A stretch of DNA of 39,171 bases from Moraxellaceae bacterium (GCA_029267635.1 JAJUIK010000020.1:1-39171), one strand, 5' to 3'. Positions 1 to 8,325 are shown, counted from the stretch's first letter. Numbers and translations: made by a program. Notes: generated by a model from the sequence alone, not told the origin.

Positions 1-297
1 GATCACGGATTTTTTGTTGTAAACAAGCTGAATATGTATCACCAAGAAAAGAAAACTCAGGTGTTTTTTTGAGGGGTACTAAGTTTTTTCAATCGTTTCA
101 TAGCGGATAAATTCATCTTTAGCGAACATTTCAAATGATTTGGCGAGAATTTGATTCCACACAAAACGAGCAGAACCTATTGCTTGGTTAAGCAATATTT
201 CCTGTTCTTGATTAGGCAAAAGCCTAAATTTGTAGTGTTGTGAAATCTTCACTAACTCATTGTTTACAAAAGAATTAATATGTTTGAATTTTATCAA
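1..297 (-). pseudogene. tnpB: Frameshifted 5' part of an IS200/IS605-type tnpB, cut by the window edge
   Basis: The minus-strand frame starting at about 252 (GTG; open from 297) encodes the N-terminal helix-turn-helix region typical of TnpB/OrfB proteins, including KFRLLPNQEQ and SARFVWNQIL. The frame stops with TAG at 79-81, but the next frame continues directly with TnpB-like sequence (LVPLKKTPEFSFLG, then LQQKIRD) to the left edge. The switch falls at a run of six A (minus strand, 84-89). One extra A would restore a single frame, so this looks like a one-base deletion. TnpB proteins are RNA-guided nucleases of IS200/IS605 elements. The catalytic RuvC part and any guide RNA would lie outside the window. 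No tnpA is visible. Assignment to TnpB is firm; inactivity is inferred and could be a sequencing error in the A-run. Confidence 0.75.
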
Positions 298-841
298 AAA
301 TAAGCGATAAAAACCAACAAAAACATTGAGTTTTTTATGGCTTACGCCACTCGCTCATATCCCCTCCTGACTGTCGGTGGGGGTCTTACGCTCGATTAAG
401 ATAACACACCACAGTAAACACTGAGGAACCAGCCATGTCAGCAGGTTGGCCACTTTTTATTGTTCAGCCATAAAAAAAAAGCTTACCCACCGTATGGATA
501 AGCTCGAAAACACATAAAGAAATATCAAAAAGAAACCACAGCACTAGAATCAGAAAGAGATGTTAAAGCCAAACATACACATTGAGAAATATTTATTTTA
601 TTGCAAACCCATAGATTTTTAGTCTAAATAACCCCCATACTGATTTCATAAAGAAACTTAAGCTCACTTACTATCTCTTAACTTATCTATAACCGAGATG
701 TAAGTCCAAGTTCTGCTACGCTCTTCTTGTTTTTTTGAGTCAATATGCACAACTCGCTTCATCAAAAAAATAACAGCAACTTTAAGCAATTGAGTACAGT
801 TCAAGCCAAAAAATAAAATCTATTTTTCCCGAGAATACCGG
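298..841. other. Gene-poor stretch upstream of grpE
   Basis: No convincing coding region. It holds small inverted repeats next to the tnpB start (TGGC-TTAC-GCCA at 338-349, and CCCC/GGGG around 361-382) that could belong to the insertion-sequence end. It also holds a minus-strand terminator at 472-504 and a 13-base string at 627-639 that recurs upstream of erpA. The rest is AT-rich without recognised features. Confidence 0.5.
472..504 (-). terminator. Rho-independent terminator on the minus strand, no known gene upstream
   Basis: Inverted repeat AGCTTA (480-485) / TAAGCT (499-504), with an inner CCA/TGG pairing and one mismatch. On the minus strand it is followed by nine T (472-480). No gene reads into it from the right on that strand, so it either ends an unrecognised transcript or is a relic. 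Confidence 0.55.
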
Positions 842-869
842 CTTGAATTTTTCGGGGATGCCCACATTT
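842..869 (+). promoter_or_regulatory. Sigma-32-like heat-shock promoter of grpE
   Basis: CTTGAAT (842-848), 13 bases, then CCACATTT (862-869). The known RpoH consensus is CTTGAAA, an 11-16 base spacer, then CCCCATNT. It lies about 115 bases before the preferred grpE start. Confidence 0.6.
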
Positions 870-981
870 CAGAAATATTCACAACATCGACCAACATCAT
901 GGCAGTTCAGGATTAATCCAGTGAGCACTGAAGCCAAAAGGACTGTACATGTTTAAGAACCCATTTAAACGGAGATCATCA

Positions 982-1521
982 ATGGCAAACGAGCAAAACG
1001 AACAGTCGCAAGAGAACGTTCAGCAAGAGCAAATCTTGACTGAAGCATCTGAACAAGAAGCTGTAGAAGTATGCATTGACGATTTACACGCACAAATTGC
1101 CCAACTTGAGGACAGCCTCAAACTCGAAAAAGCACGTACTGCGAATGCTGTGTATGAAGCACAAAAAAGCGTAGAACGCATTCAACGTGAATCCGAGAAG
1201 CATAAAGACACGGTATTGGAAAAATTTGCCAAAGAATTACTGGATTCTGTCGACAACCTCGAGCGTGCAATTCAAGCGGCCGGTGAAGAAGAAACGCCAG
1301 TACTAGAAGGTGTAAAACTCACGCTGAAATCGCTGCTTACCACCTTGGAAAAATTTGGTGTGGTGGTTGCTGACACAGCCAATGGTTTTAATGCAGATTT
1401 GCACCAAGCGGTAGGCATTGATCCAAATGCAAAAGCCAATGAAATTGGCACCGTTTTACAAAAAGGCTATACCTTGAATGGTCGCCTGTTACGTCCAGCC
1501 ATGGTCATGGTCGGTCAATAA
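982..1521 (+). CDS. grpE: GrpE, nucleotide exchange factor of DnaK
   Basis: GrpE drives ADP release from DnaK in the cytoplasm, resetting the chaperone cycle and acting as a thermosensor. The sequence shows a long charged N-terminal coiled-coil region ([20 protein letters not shown]), the dimer helix ending in [11 protein letters not shown], and the C-terminal beta domain with LHQAVG and [20 protein letters not shown], the usual GrpE signature. The start at 982 gives 179 residues and has GGAG seven bases upstream. An in-frame ATG at 949, itself preceded by AAAGG, would add 11 residues ([11 protein letters not shown]), so the start is not certain. It sits 120 bases before dnaK in the same direction, behind a sigma-32-like promoter. 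Confidence 0.96.
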   Translation: MANEQNEQSQENVQQEQILTEASEQEAVEVCIDDLHAQIAQLEDSLKLEKARTANAVYEAQKSVERIQRESEKHKDTVLEKFAKELLDSVDNLERAIQAAGEEETPVLEGVKLTLKSLLTTLEKFGVVVADTANGFNADLHQAVGIDPNAKANEIGTVLQKGYTLNGRLLRPAMVMVGQ

Positions 1522-1564
1522 GTCGGATTTATCTGAGAGTTTTTGATTTTTTTTGAAAAAGTTA

Positions 1565-1592
1565 CTTGAAAAATTTTGAATAACTCTCATAT
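1565..1592 (+). promoter_or_regulatory. Sigma-32-like promoter between grpE and dnaK
   Basis: CTTGAAA (1565-1571) matches the RpoH -35 consensus fully. TCTCATAT follows (1585-1592) after the same 13-base spacer seen before grpE, matching CCCCATNT at most positions. It lies about 50 bases before the dnaK start, so dnaK probably has its own heat-shock promoter. Confidence 0.5.
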
Positions 1593-1641
1593 CGAATAAC
1601 AAGCAAAAACCTTGCAAAAAAATTATTGAGGAACACATCAA

Positions 1642-3585
1642 ATGGCGAAAATCATTGGTATTGACTTGGGTACTACCAACTCATGTGTTGCGGTACTTGA
1701 AGGCGACAAAGTTAAAGTGATCGAAAACGCTGAAGGCGCTCGCACCACTCCATCTATTATTGCTTATAAAGATGGTGAGATTCTGGTCGGTCAATCAGCA
1801 AAACGTCAGGCTGTAACCAACCCTAAAAATACATTGTTCGCGATCAAACGTTTGATCGGTCGTCGTTATGAAGACCAAGCTGTTCAAAAAGATATCGGCC
1901 TGGTGCCATATAAAATCATCAAGGCAGACAATGGTGATGCGTGGGTTGAAGTCAACGACAAGAAACTTGCACCACAACAAGTCTCTGCTGAAATCTTGAA
2001 AAAGATGAAAAAAACAGCAGAAGATTACTTGGGTGAAACCGTTACTGAAGCCGTGATTACAGTTCCAGCTTACTTTAACGATGCACAGCGTCAAGCAACC
2101 AAAGATGCAGGTAAAATTGCCGGCCTTGATGTAAAACGTATCATCAACGAACCAACTGCGGCAGCGCTTGCGTTCGGTATGGACAAAAAAGAAGGTGACC
2201 GTAAAGTTGCAGTTTACGACTTGGGTGGTGGTACTTTTGACGTATCGATCATTGAAATTGCAGACTTGGATGGTGACCAGCAAATTGAAGTATTGTCTAC
2301 CAATGGTGATACCTTCCTCGGTGGTGAAGACTTTGACAATGCCTTGATCGAGTTCTTGGTTGAAGAATTCAAGAAAGAACAAAGCGTTAACTTGAAAAAT
2401 GATCCACTTGCATTACAGCGTCTTAAAGAAGCTGCGGAAAAAGCCAAAATCGAGCTTTCTTCATCAAATGCAACTGAAATCAACCTTCCATACATCACTG
2501 CAGATGCAACTGGTCCTAAACACTTGGTGATCAATGTAACGCGTGCCAAACTTGAAGGTTTAGTGGCTGATCTAGTAGAACGCACCATCGCACCTTGCCG
2601 TACTGCATTGCAAGATGCCGGACTTTCTACTTCAGACATCTCTGACGTGATCCTGGTCGGTGGTCAATCTCGTATGCCACTTGTACAACAAAAAGTACAA
2701 GAATTCTTTGGTCGCGAGCCACGTAAAGACGTGAACCCGGATGAAGCAGTAGCAATTGGTGCTGCGATTCAAGGTGCGGTATTGTCTGGTGACAAAACTG
2801 ACGTATTGCTGCTTGACGTGACTCCGTTAACCCTTGGTATTGAAACGATGGGCGGTGTGTTAACTCCTATCATCGAGAAAAACACCACGATTCCTGCGAA
2901 GAAATCACAAGTGTTCTCGACTGCTGCGGATAACCAGCCTGCCGTAGACATTTCAGTTTACCAAGGTGAACGTAAAATGGCGCAGCAAAACAAATTGTTG
3001 GGCAACTTCCAGTTAGGTGATATCCCACCTGCGCCACGTGGTGTGCCACAAATTGAAGTATCGTTCGACATCAACGCGGATGGTATCTTGAAAGTGTCTG
3101 CAAAAGACAAGAGCACCGGTAAGGAGCAATCAATTCAGATTAAAGCAAACTCTGGTTTGAGCGATGCTGAAATTGAAGCGATGATTAAAGATGCTGAAGC
3201 CAATGCTGAAGAAGACCGTAAGTTTGAAGAACTTGCCAAAGCTCGTAACGAAGCGGATGCTTTAGTTTCAAGCGCACAGAAAGCAGTGAAAGATCTTGGT
3301 GAACAAGTCACTGAAGATGAAAAAACAGCGGTTAATACTGCCGTGACTGAGCTTGAAGCAGCGACTAAGGAAAATGATGCTGAAGCGATTAAAGCGAAAA
3401 CTGAAGCGCTTCAAAACATCTTGATGCCAATTACGCAACGTGCGTATGAAGCTGCACAAGGGGCTGCAGGCGGTGCGCAAGGTTTCGACCCGAATGCATT
3501 CCAAGGTGGTGACGCTGGTCAGCAAAAAGCAGATGATGGCGTTGTGGATGCTGAATTCACTGAAGTAAAAGATGACAAAAAATAA
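1642..3585 (+). CDS. dnaK: Chaperone protein DnaK (Hsp70)
   Basis: An ATP-driven cytoplasmic Hsp70 chaperone that folds nascent and stress-damaged proteins with GrpE and a DnaJ not encoded here. The 647 residues are full length (E. coli 638). The nucleotide-binding domain begins with [14 protein letters not shown], and has the phosphate-loop segment [13 protein letters not shown] and the adenosine motif [14 protein letters not shown]. The interdomain linker is [14 protein letters not shown], followed by the substrate-binding domain, the helical lid and a Gly/Ala/Gln-rich tail ending in acidic-basic residues. GAGGA stands before the ATG. It follows grpE and ends at a strong terminator, so grpE and dnaK form one stress unit with an internal promoter. 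dnaJ is not adjacent. Confidence 0.99.
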   Translation: MAKIIGIDLGTTNSCVAVLEGDKVKVIENAEGARTTPSIIAYKDGEILVGQSAKRQAVTNPKNTLFAIKRLIGRRYEDQAVQKDIGLVPYKIIKADNGDAWVEVNDKKLAPQQVSAEILKKMKKTAEDYLGETVTEAVITVPAYFNDAQRQATKDAGKIAGLDVKRIINEPTAAALAFGMDKKEGDRKVAVYDLGGGTFDVSIIEIADLDGDQQIEVLSTNGDTFLGGEDFDNALIEFLVEEFKKEQSVNLKNDPLALQRLKEAAEKAKIELSSSNATEINLPYITADATGPKHLVINVTRAKLEGLVADLVERTIAPCRTALQDAGLSTSDISDVILVGGQSRMPLVQQKVQEFFGREPRKDVNPDEAVAIGAAIQGAVLSGDKTDVLLLDVTPLTLGIETMGGVLTPIIEKNTTIPAKKSQVFSTAADNQPAVDISVYQGERKMAQQNKLLGNFQLGDIPPAPRGVPQIEVSFDINADGILKVSAKDKSTGKEQSIQIKANSGLSDAEIEAMIKDAEANAEEDRKFEELAKARNEADALVSSAQKAVKDLGEQVTEDEKTAVNTAVTELEAATKENDAEAIKAKTEALQNILMPITQRAYEAAQGAAGGAQGFDPNAFQGGDAGQQKADDGVVDAEFTEVKDDKK

Positions 3586-3601
3586 TTTGTCAGCTAAAAA
3601 G

Positions 3602-3632
3602 AAAAACCGCGCATAAGCGCGGTTTTTTATTT
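3602..3632 (+). terminator. Terminator after dnaK
   Basis: Perfect 11-base stem AAAAACCGCGC / GCGCGGTTTTT with an ATAA loop, continuing into T-rich sequence, just after the dnaK stop. Confidence 0.9.
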
Positions 3633-3791
3633 TGCATTTCCAGCCCAGGCAAAAGTCAGTAACCACTGGATAACAATGCAAAAAACCTTTACTTGTTCTC
3701 CAGCTTAAGTCTAAGATTGGGCGGTAATTCAGCTCAATTCATGCTATTGTGATAACCGTAAAGCGAATGCAGCAAATCAGTGGAGATCCAT

Positions 3792-4169
3792 GTGAGTTAC
3801 TACCATATTCTAATTGAAGTGAATGACCACATCAGCACGATTGAACAAAGCCGTGATATCGAACTATTTGATATTATTGAGATTCAGCCGTATCTCTACT
3901 CTATTCTGCTGCCTTATTTCAACGAGCAGATGATCGAACTTGAAGAAGAAAATATCGAGTTCAAAGACATTATCCATCTGGAAATCAAACAGACCCTATT
4001 ACCTATTAATGATCTGATTGAAGAAGAACAGCGTCTACTGCCAAGTGACACTGACGTTACCATTACTGCTTATGAAATTTTTAATAACCGTGATTTAAGC
4101 CAAGATGTCACCACGGTGATTTTTGATATTTTAGAAGCCGTGAAATTAGATCCAACAGCGGTTGAATAA
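3792..4169 (+). CDS. Small acidic protein of unknown function
   Basis: I do not recognise the family. The product is about 125 residues, acidic, probably cytoplasmic, with no signal peptide or membrane segment. The middle is rich in Glu, Ile and Leu (QMIELEEENIEFKDIIHLEI), which suggests helices. GTG at 3792 is preferred because GGAG ends six bases upstream; an in-frame GTG at 3780 would overlap that site. The gene stands alone between the dnaK terminator and a bidirectional terminator at 4181, so it is a single-gene transcript. Coding is supported by the good ribosome-binding site and by codon use like that of its neighbours. Confidence 0.75.
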   Translation: MSYYHILIEVNDHISTIEQSRDIELFDIIEIQPYLYSILLPYFNEQMIELEEENIEFKDIIHLEIKQTLLPINDLIEEEQRLLPSDTDVTITAYEIFNNRDLSQDVTTVIFDILEAVKLDPTAVE

Positions 4170-4180
4170 TCCGATCGACT

Positions 4181-4210
4181 AAAAAGGTCTGCAAATGCAG
4201 ACCTTTTTTT
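4181..4210. terminator. Bidirectional terminator between convergent genes
   Basis: Near-perfect palindrome AAAAAGGTCTGCA / TGCAGACCTTTTT. It has A-rich and T-rich flanks, and serves the plus-strand gene ending at 4169 and the minus-strand transglycosylase ending at 4215. Confidence 0.85.
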
Positions 4211-4214
4211 CCTC

Positions 4215-5504
4215 TTATTGCATCATGCGTTGTGCATGTTCATTCCTTAAAGCCTTTAAAATTTTTTGCCCTGCACGCCCATTCGGACTTAAACCAAATT
4301 TGATCTGTTCCTGACGAATGGCCTGACGGGTTTTATCGCCAATCAGCCCATCAACATCACCGATGTCATAACCTTTATTCAGCAAGAAACGTTGAATTTC
4401 CCGGCGTTCCGCACGTGAAGTTCCTGCATCCTCTGTTGGCCACGACGTTACAATCGGTCCCTGACCTTGTAAACGATCCGATAAATGTGCAATCGCCAAA
4501 GCATAACTTTCCGCAGCATTGTACCCATATATGGCATCAAAATTCTTAAATACCAAGAAAGCCGGACCATTTTCTCCTGCAGGCAGCATTAAACCTGCGG
4601 GTGTACTACCCGATAAATTACCCTGAATTAGGGATGTCCCATCGACACGCAGCAAACCTTGATTTAACCAATGGCTCAAGGCTTTCTTATTGCGACGTCC
4701 TTCCCCTTGAGCCTGAAATCCTGCAGGCAATTTGACTTCAAATCCCCATGGCATTCCACTTTGCCAACCCGCCTTATTCAAGAAATTTGCTGTCGAGGCC
4801 AAGGCATCCGCTGTGCTAGAGACCAGGTCGCGCCGGCCATCACCATCAAAATCAACGGCTAAACGCTCATAGGTTGATGGCATAAACTGGGTATGACCAA
4901 ATGCCCCCGCCCAGGAACCACGCAACTGCTCTTCTCTGACATCACCCTGTTGCAGGATACGCATCGCAGCAAAAAATTCATTGCGGAAATAACCCTGACG
5001 GCGACCTTCACAACTTAAGGTACCCAAAGCCTGCAATAAAGGATATTTTCCGGAAATATCACCAAAATTACTCTCTACGCCCCACACCGCAACAATGGTT
5101 TCAGGGGGTACGCCATAAACCTGCGCCGCGCGGTTCAAAATTTCACGATGCTGCAGCAATTTTTGTTTGCCCAGTGCAACTCGTTCATCATCGACCAGAC
5201 CAGACAAATAATCCCAGATAGGAGTAGAGAATTCCGGCTGATAATTCAATTTTTCAATCACCGAATAATCTGGCGTTAAATTACGGGTATATTGCGCATA
5301 ACGGCCAGCGTTTATGCCTGAAGCAAGCGCCTGATCGGTTAGATTGGCCAAACAGGCCTGAAAATCACTTTTAGGTAAATAAACTTCAGCTGTAGTTTCA
5401 GTTGCAGTCACACGACTGACCGTGATGCCATTAATAATCAACTCAGCATGGGTCTGTATTACACCCAGCAAACCGAAACCACAAAAAACCAGCAAACGTC
5501 GCAT
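4215..5504 (-). CDS. Lytic murein transglycosylase, MltB/SLT_2 family, with peptidoglycan-binding domain
   Basis: Cleaves the MurNAc-GlcNAc bond of peptidoglycan to give 1,6-anhydro-muropeptides in the periplasm. The 429 residues begin with a signal peptide (MRRLLVFCGFGLLGVIQTHA, cut near residue 20). There is no clear lipobox, so it is probably soluble rather than a lipoprotein. The SLT_2 domain covers about 35-345, with the catalytic glutamate in AVWGVESNFG (Glu144) and the conserved GAFGHTQFMPSTY and DFDGDGRRDLVSS segments. The C-terminal PG_binding_1 domain covers about 365-425 (IQRFLLNKGYDIGDVDGLIG). The products fit recycling by AnmK (36031) and Mpl (8597). Its 5' side faces the palindrome array at 5521, so its promoter lies in or beyond that array. 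The ribosome-binding site is weak. Confidence 0.93.
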   Translation of the reverse strand: MRRLLVFCGFGLLGVIQTHAELIINGITVSRVTATETTAEVYLPKSDFQACLANLTDQALASGINAGRYAQYTRNLTPDYSVIEKLNYQPEFSTPIWDYLSGLVDDERVALGKQKLLQHREILNRAAQVYGVPPETIVAVWGVESNFGDISGKYPLLQALGTLSCEGRRQGYFRNEFFAAMRILQQGDVREEQLRGSWAGAFGHTQFMPSTYERLAVDFDGDGRRDLVSSTADALASTANFLNKAGWQSGMPWGFEVKLPAGFQAQGEGRRNKKALSHWLNQGLLRVDGTSLIQGNLSGSTPAGLMLPAGENGPAFLVFKNFDAIYGYNAAESYALAIAHLSDRLQGQGPIVTSWPTEDAGTSRAERREIQRFLLNKGYDIGDVDGLIGDKTRQAIRQEQIKFGLSPNGRAGQKILKALRNEHAQRMMQ

Positions 5505-5638
5505 AGTGTTCTAATGCATCTTTGAATTTAAATTTAGCTTTACCATAACAGGATTAGACTGAAGTTTCAGAGTGAATTGGTAAATTTGAATTTATTTTGC
5601 GTCAATTTAAATTCATTTTTTGTTTTTAAATTTAAAAT

Positions 5639-5647
5639 ATATCCACA
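5639..5647 (+). promoter_or_regulatory. DnaA-box-like site (8 of 9)
   Basis: ATATCCACA, one base from the DnaA consensus TTATCCACA, inside the palindrome array. Confidence 0.4.
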
Positions 5648-5745
5648 ATGTCACTTTTAAATTCAAAATAATGCTTCAGCACTCCCATTTTAAATTCAAA
5701 TTTCATTTTTTTAAATTTAAAAAACCACTCAGCCCAACCAGCAAT

Positions 5746-5754
5746 TGTGGATAA
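5746..5754 (-). promoter_or_regulatory. Perfect DnaA box outside oriC
   Basis: TGTGGATAA, the exact reverse complement of TTATCCACA, in the middle of the palindrome array and about 20 kb from oriC. Confidence 0.6.
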
Positions 5755-5914
5755 GTTTATTTTCAGCGAATAAATATGAATTTAAAACAGTCTTTTTGAA
5801 TTCATTTATCTCATTTTAAATTCAAAAACCATGATCAATGCGGCTTTGAATTTAAATTTCGTTTTTTTAAATTTAAAACTATTTTTTAAATTCAAAGTTT
5901 TTTTTAAATTTAAA

Positions 5915-6051
5915 AATAAAGATTTTTCTATTTTTTATTCCGCACATTTTTTATAACAAATGCCGTTTTTTTGATCAATGAATCTTCACGATATACCGAT
6001 AAATGGTCAATGACAAAAAAGAGGGGCCATCATGCAAGATCCAGCGGCAAT
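5915..6051. other. Remainder of the mltB-purK gap
   Basis: AT-rich DNA after the array. I see no gene; the short frame that starts at 5971 on the plus strand runs into the purK gene and terminator and is not supported. Confidence 0.4.
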
Positions 6052-6083
6052 AAAAAAGCGCTCTCTATTGAGAACGCTTTTTT
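6052..6083. terminator. Terminator after purK (bidirectional shape)
   Basis: AAAAAAGCG...TCTC-TATT-GAGA...CGCTTTTTTT with one mismatch. The poly-T on the minus strand fits the end of purEK transcription. Confidence 0.85.
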
Positions 6084-6100
6084 TGGCAACAGTGAGCGGT

Positions 6101-7222
6101 TTAAATGCTCATATCTTGAGTCAAAGCCAGGGGTTCAGGCAGGATTTTCGCTAAAGCGCGGCACAAGCCTGTTAATTCTGCACTATCTACTGGCATCAAG
6201 GTAATATGACCCAGCTTACGGCCTGTACGCTCAGTCTTGTTATACAGATGCAGATGCGCACCGTTTAAAGCCAATACCTCTTCAGACTTCGGATATTGCC
6301 CAATGATATTTACCATCACCGTTGGACGCACCACTTCAGTTGAACCGAGCGGCAAGCCAGCAACAGCACGAATATGGTTTTCAAACTGCGAGCAAACCGC
6401 ACCTTCAATCGACCAGTGACCTGAATTGTGCACACGTGGTGCCATTTCATTGGCATATAAGCCCTGATCAGTCACAAACAGTTCTAAAGTCAATACACCC
6501 ACATAATTCAGGTGATTGAGTAGGCGAGTGATGTACTCTTGAGCAAAGGGTTGTAAATCCGCACTATTCGGTGCCGGAACAATCGAGTGGGACAAGATAC
6601 CGTTATGATGGTGATTTTCTGCCAATGGCCAGGTTTTCACCTCACCATCCTGACCACGTACCGCAATGATTGAGACTTCACGCGAAAAATTAACAAAACT
6701 TTCAGCGATCAAGCTACCTGCAGGGCCAAGCTCAGCCCAAGCCTGTTCAATTTGGTCTTGGCTACGTAGTACAAACTGACCCTTACCATCATAACCGCCA
6801 GTCGCAGTCTTCAGAACCAAAGGCAAGCCCAGTTCAGCCACAGCTGCACGCAAAGTTTCCAGTGAATTTACCGCCTGATACGGGGCAACCGGAATACCCA
6901 ATTGATCAAACAGGCTTTTTTCCAGCAAACGGTTTTGCGCTGTGGCCAACGCCTGACGTGGTGGATGCAAGGTTTTGCTTTGCGTCAAAAGATCCACATC
7001 TGCTAAGGGCGTATTTTCAAATTCCAGACTAAACACATCTGCGCTGGCGATGAAATCTTTTAAACCATTTTCAGTCTGGCTTGAAAAAACTTGACCTAAA
7101 ATGGCAGAAGGGCAGTCATCACTCGCTTCATAGAAAGTACATTGAATATTCAGTGGTAATGCAGCTTGCGCCATCATACGGCCCAACTGGCCGCCACCAA
7201 AAATACCGATGGTTTTATTCAT
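6101..7222 (-). CDS. purK: N5-carboxyaminoimidazole ribonucleotide synthase PurK
   Basis: ATP-grasp enzyme that joins bicarbonate to 5-aminoimidazole ribonucleotide in de novo purine synthesis; PurE uses the product. It has 373 residues, a normal length. The N-terminal pre-ATP-grasp fold starts with IGIFGGGQLGRMMAQAA. The ATP-grasp core includes GLPLVLKTATGGYDGKGQ, the segment EFVNFSREVS-like ESFVNFSREVSIIAVR, and the metal/substrate region ANEMAPRVHNSGHW. It lies 15 bases downstream of purE in the same direction, so the pair is cotranscribed, and it ends at a strong terminator. Confidence 0.97.
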   Translation of the reverse strand: MNKTIGIFGGGQLGRMMAQAALPLNIQCTFYEASDDCPSAILGQVFSSQTENGLKDFIASADVFSLEFENTPLADVDLLTQSKTLHPPRQALATAQNRLLEKSLFDQLGIPVAPYQAVNSLETLRAAVAELGLPLVLKTATGGYDGKGQFVLRSQDQIEQAWAELGPAGSLIAESFVNFSREVSIIAVRGQDGEVKTWPLAENHHHNGILSHSIVPAPNSADLQPFAQEYITRLLNHLNYVGVLTLELFVTDQGLYANEMAPRVHNSGHWSIEGAVCSQFENHIRAVAGLPLGSTEVVRPTVMVNIIGQYPKSEEVLALNGAHLHLYNKTERTGRKLGHITLMPVDSAELTGLCRALAKILPEPLALTQDMSI

Positions 7223-7237
7223 GATGCCAAGACCTTC

Positions 7238-7747
7238 TTACATTTGACCCGGGATATTGTTATTGGCCACTTTAGCCGTTTGCACTTCACGGAACTCCGC
7301 CACATTTTTAGCAATGTCAGGACGAGTCAAGCCGAGAATCTGCGCTGCCATAATCGCGGCATTCGTTGCACCAGCAGGACCAATCGCCAGAGTCCCGACA
7401 GCGATACCGGCAGGCATTTGCACAATCGAAAGCAGAGAATCTACACCGTTGAGAATAGAAGATTTCACCGGCACACCCAATACCGGCAAGTCGGTTTTTG
7501 CCGCACACATACCCGGTAAATGTGCTGCACCACCTGCACCTGCAATTATCACCTGAATGCCACGCTCACGTGCAGTTTCCGCATATTCAAACAAACGGTC
7601 CGGCGTACGGTGTGCTGAAACCACTTCGGCCTCAAACGGGACACCCAACTGTTTGAGCATATTGGCAGTATGTTCAAGAGTTGCCCAATCTGATTGAGAA
7701 CCCATAATAATTCCGACTAAAGGTTGAGCGTCACTGACCGCATTCAT
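7238..7747 (-). CDS. purE: N5-carboxyaminoimidazole ribonucleotide mutase PurE
   Basis: Moves the carboxyl group of N5-CAIR to give 4-carboxy-AIR in purine synthesis. The family motifs are present: [10 protein letters not shown] near the N-terminus, the substrate-binding SAHRTP, and the glycine-rich [14 protein letters not shown]. The ATG at 7747 gives 169 residues and has GGA about eight bases upstream. A TTG four codons earlier (7759) is in frame but less likely. It is the first gene of the purE-purK unit, behind a promoter with a consensus -10. Confidence 0.97.
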   Translation of the reverse strand: MNAVSDAQPLVGIIMGSQSDWATLEHTANMLKQLGVPFEAEVVSAHRTPDRLFEYAETARERGIQVIIAGAGGAAHLPGMCAAKTDLPVLGVPVKSSILNGVDSLLSIVQMPAGIAVGTLAIGPAGATNAAIMAAQILGLTRPDIAKNVAEFREVQTAKVANNNIPGQM

Positions 7748-7825
7748 TAGCAATTCCAAAGGCTATTAGGTAAATGGAAGAAAGATCTCGACTAATGCCA
7801 AGCTTAAACAGGATGAAAGGCGGCT

Positions 7826-7854
7826 ATTATAGCCTGTTTTTAAGCCACGCCCAA
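7826..7854 (-). promoter_or_regulatory. Probable purEK promoter
   Basis: On the minus strand TTGGGC, 17 bases, then a perfect TATAAT (plus-strand ATTATA at 7826-7831), about 80 bases before the purE start. No PurR-type operator was identified. Confidence 0.55.
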
Positions 7855-7977
7855 AGCCCAAGACGCTACAGATCAATGAGAAATGGCAGAAAATTCTCTA
7901 AAACCCCAAAAATCAATTCATTAGGTTGCAATCTGGCAGTAACGGAAATAGCACCTTAGACAGTCCATCTGCTGCAT

Positions 7978-8325
7978 CTAGGCATTACGAAAAATAAAAT
8001 ACACACAGCCACATAAACACAACGCCGCCCAGAGATAATCCAGCTTAAAAGGCTGCTTAAACAAAAACAGCATAAAGGGCACAAATACCAGTAAAGTGAC
8101 GACCTCTTGGGTAATTTTCATTTCACCGGTCATCCAGCCTTGCTGTGCCAATAAACGCGTCGCGGGAATCATAAAACAGTATTCTAAAAAGGCGATTCCC
8201 CAGCCCATTAAAATCGCTTGCCAGAGCGGTGCCTGATAAAGAAATTTCAGATGCCCATACCAGGCCAAAGTCATAAAACAGTTGGATAAAATCAGCAAAC
8301 TCAAGGCAACAAGGGTCGGATTCAA
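7978..8325 (-). CDS. DUF486 family small membrane protein (DMT-like)
   Basis: Inner-membrane protein of the DUF486 family, related in fold to small multidrug-resistance/DMT transporters; no substrate is known. About four hydrophobic segments are visible, with the family hallmarks SNCFMTLAWYGHLKF near the start, AFLEYCFMIPATR in the middle and LWAALCLCGCVYFIF at the end. I prefer TTG at 8325: it has GGAAG eight bases upstream, it gives 115 residues, the usual family length, and homology begins there. The frame is open to a GTG at 8400, which would add 25 residues with no clear ribosome-binding site. The gene stands alone, divergent from mpl. Confidence 0.85.
   Translation of the reverse strand: MNPTLVALSLLILSNCFMTLAWYGHLKFLYQAPLWQAILMGWGIAFLEYCFMIPATRLLAQQGWMTGEMKITQEVVTLLVFVPFMLFLFKQPFKLDYLWAALCLCGCVYFIFRNA

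Larger units (their letters stand above)
5521..5914. repeat. Array of about 14 palindromic 12-mers TTTRAATTYAAA with DnaA boxes
   Basis: Perfect matches begin at 5521, 5625, 5656, 5689, 5710, 5815, 5845, 5866, 5885 and 5903. Near matches (10-11 of 12) begin at 5585, 5605, 5775 and 5795. Spacings are mostly about 20-21 or 31 bases, with two gaps of about 64, all close to whole numbers of helical turns. That would put the sites on one face of the DNA. The motif is its own reverse complement, and both TTTAAATTTAAA and TTTGAATTTAAA / TTTAAATTCAAA forms occur. A perfect DnaA box (5746-5754) and an 8-of-9 box (5639-5647) lie inside. The same 12-mer recurs in oriC (26278, 26402, 26524, 26642). No coding frame is supported here. 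Confidence 0.85.

Noticed and set aside
1795..2639. Minus-strand open frames inside dnaK
   Set aside because: They lie wholly within a certain gene, lack domains and ribosome-binding sites, and are explained by the codon pattern of the plus strand.
3035..3040. CACGTG cores at 3035, 4412 and 28973 as further parS sites
   Set aside because: The flanking five bases on each side do not match parS; only the six-base core is shared, and they are in coding sequence.
5521..5914. CRISPR array
   Set aside because: The repeated unit is a 12-base palindrome with uneven spacings and AT-rich filler. There are no constant-length unique spacers and no cas genes.
5980..6083. Plus-strand small RNA ending at the purK terminator
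   Set aside because: No convincing promoter was seen; the hairpin is already explained as the purK terminator.
5971..6204. Plus-strand open frame over the purK terminator
   Set aside because: It runs through the terminator hairpin and into purK and has no recognisable protein features.
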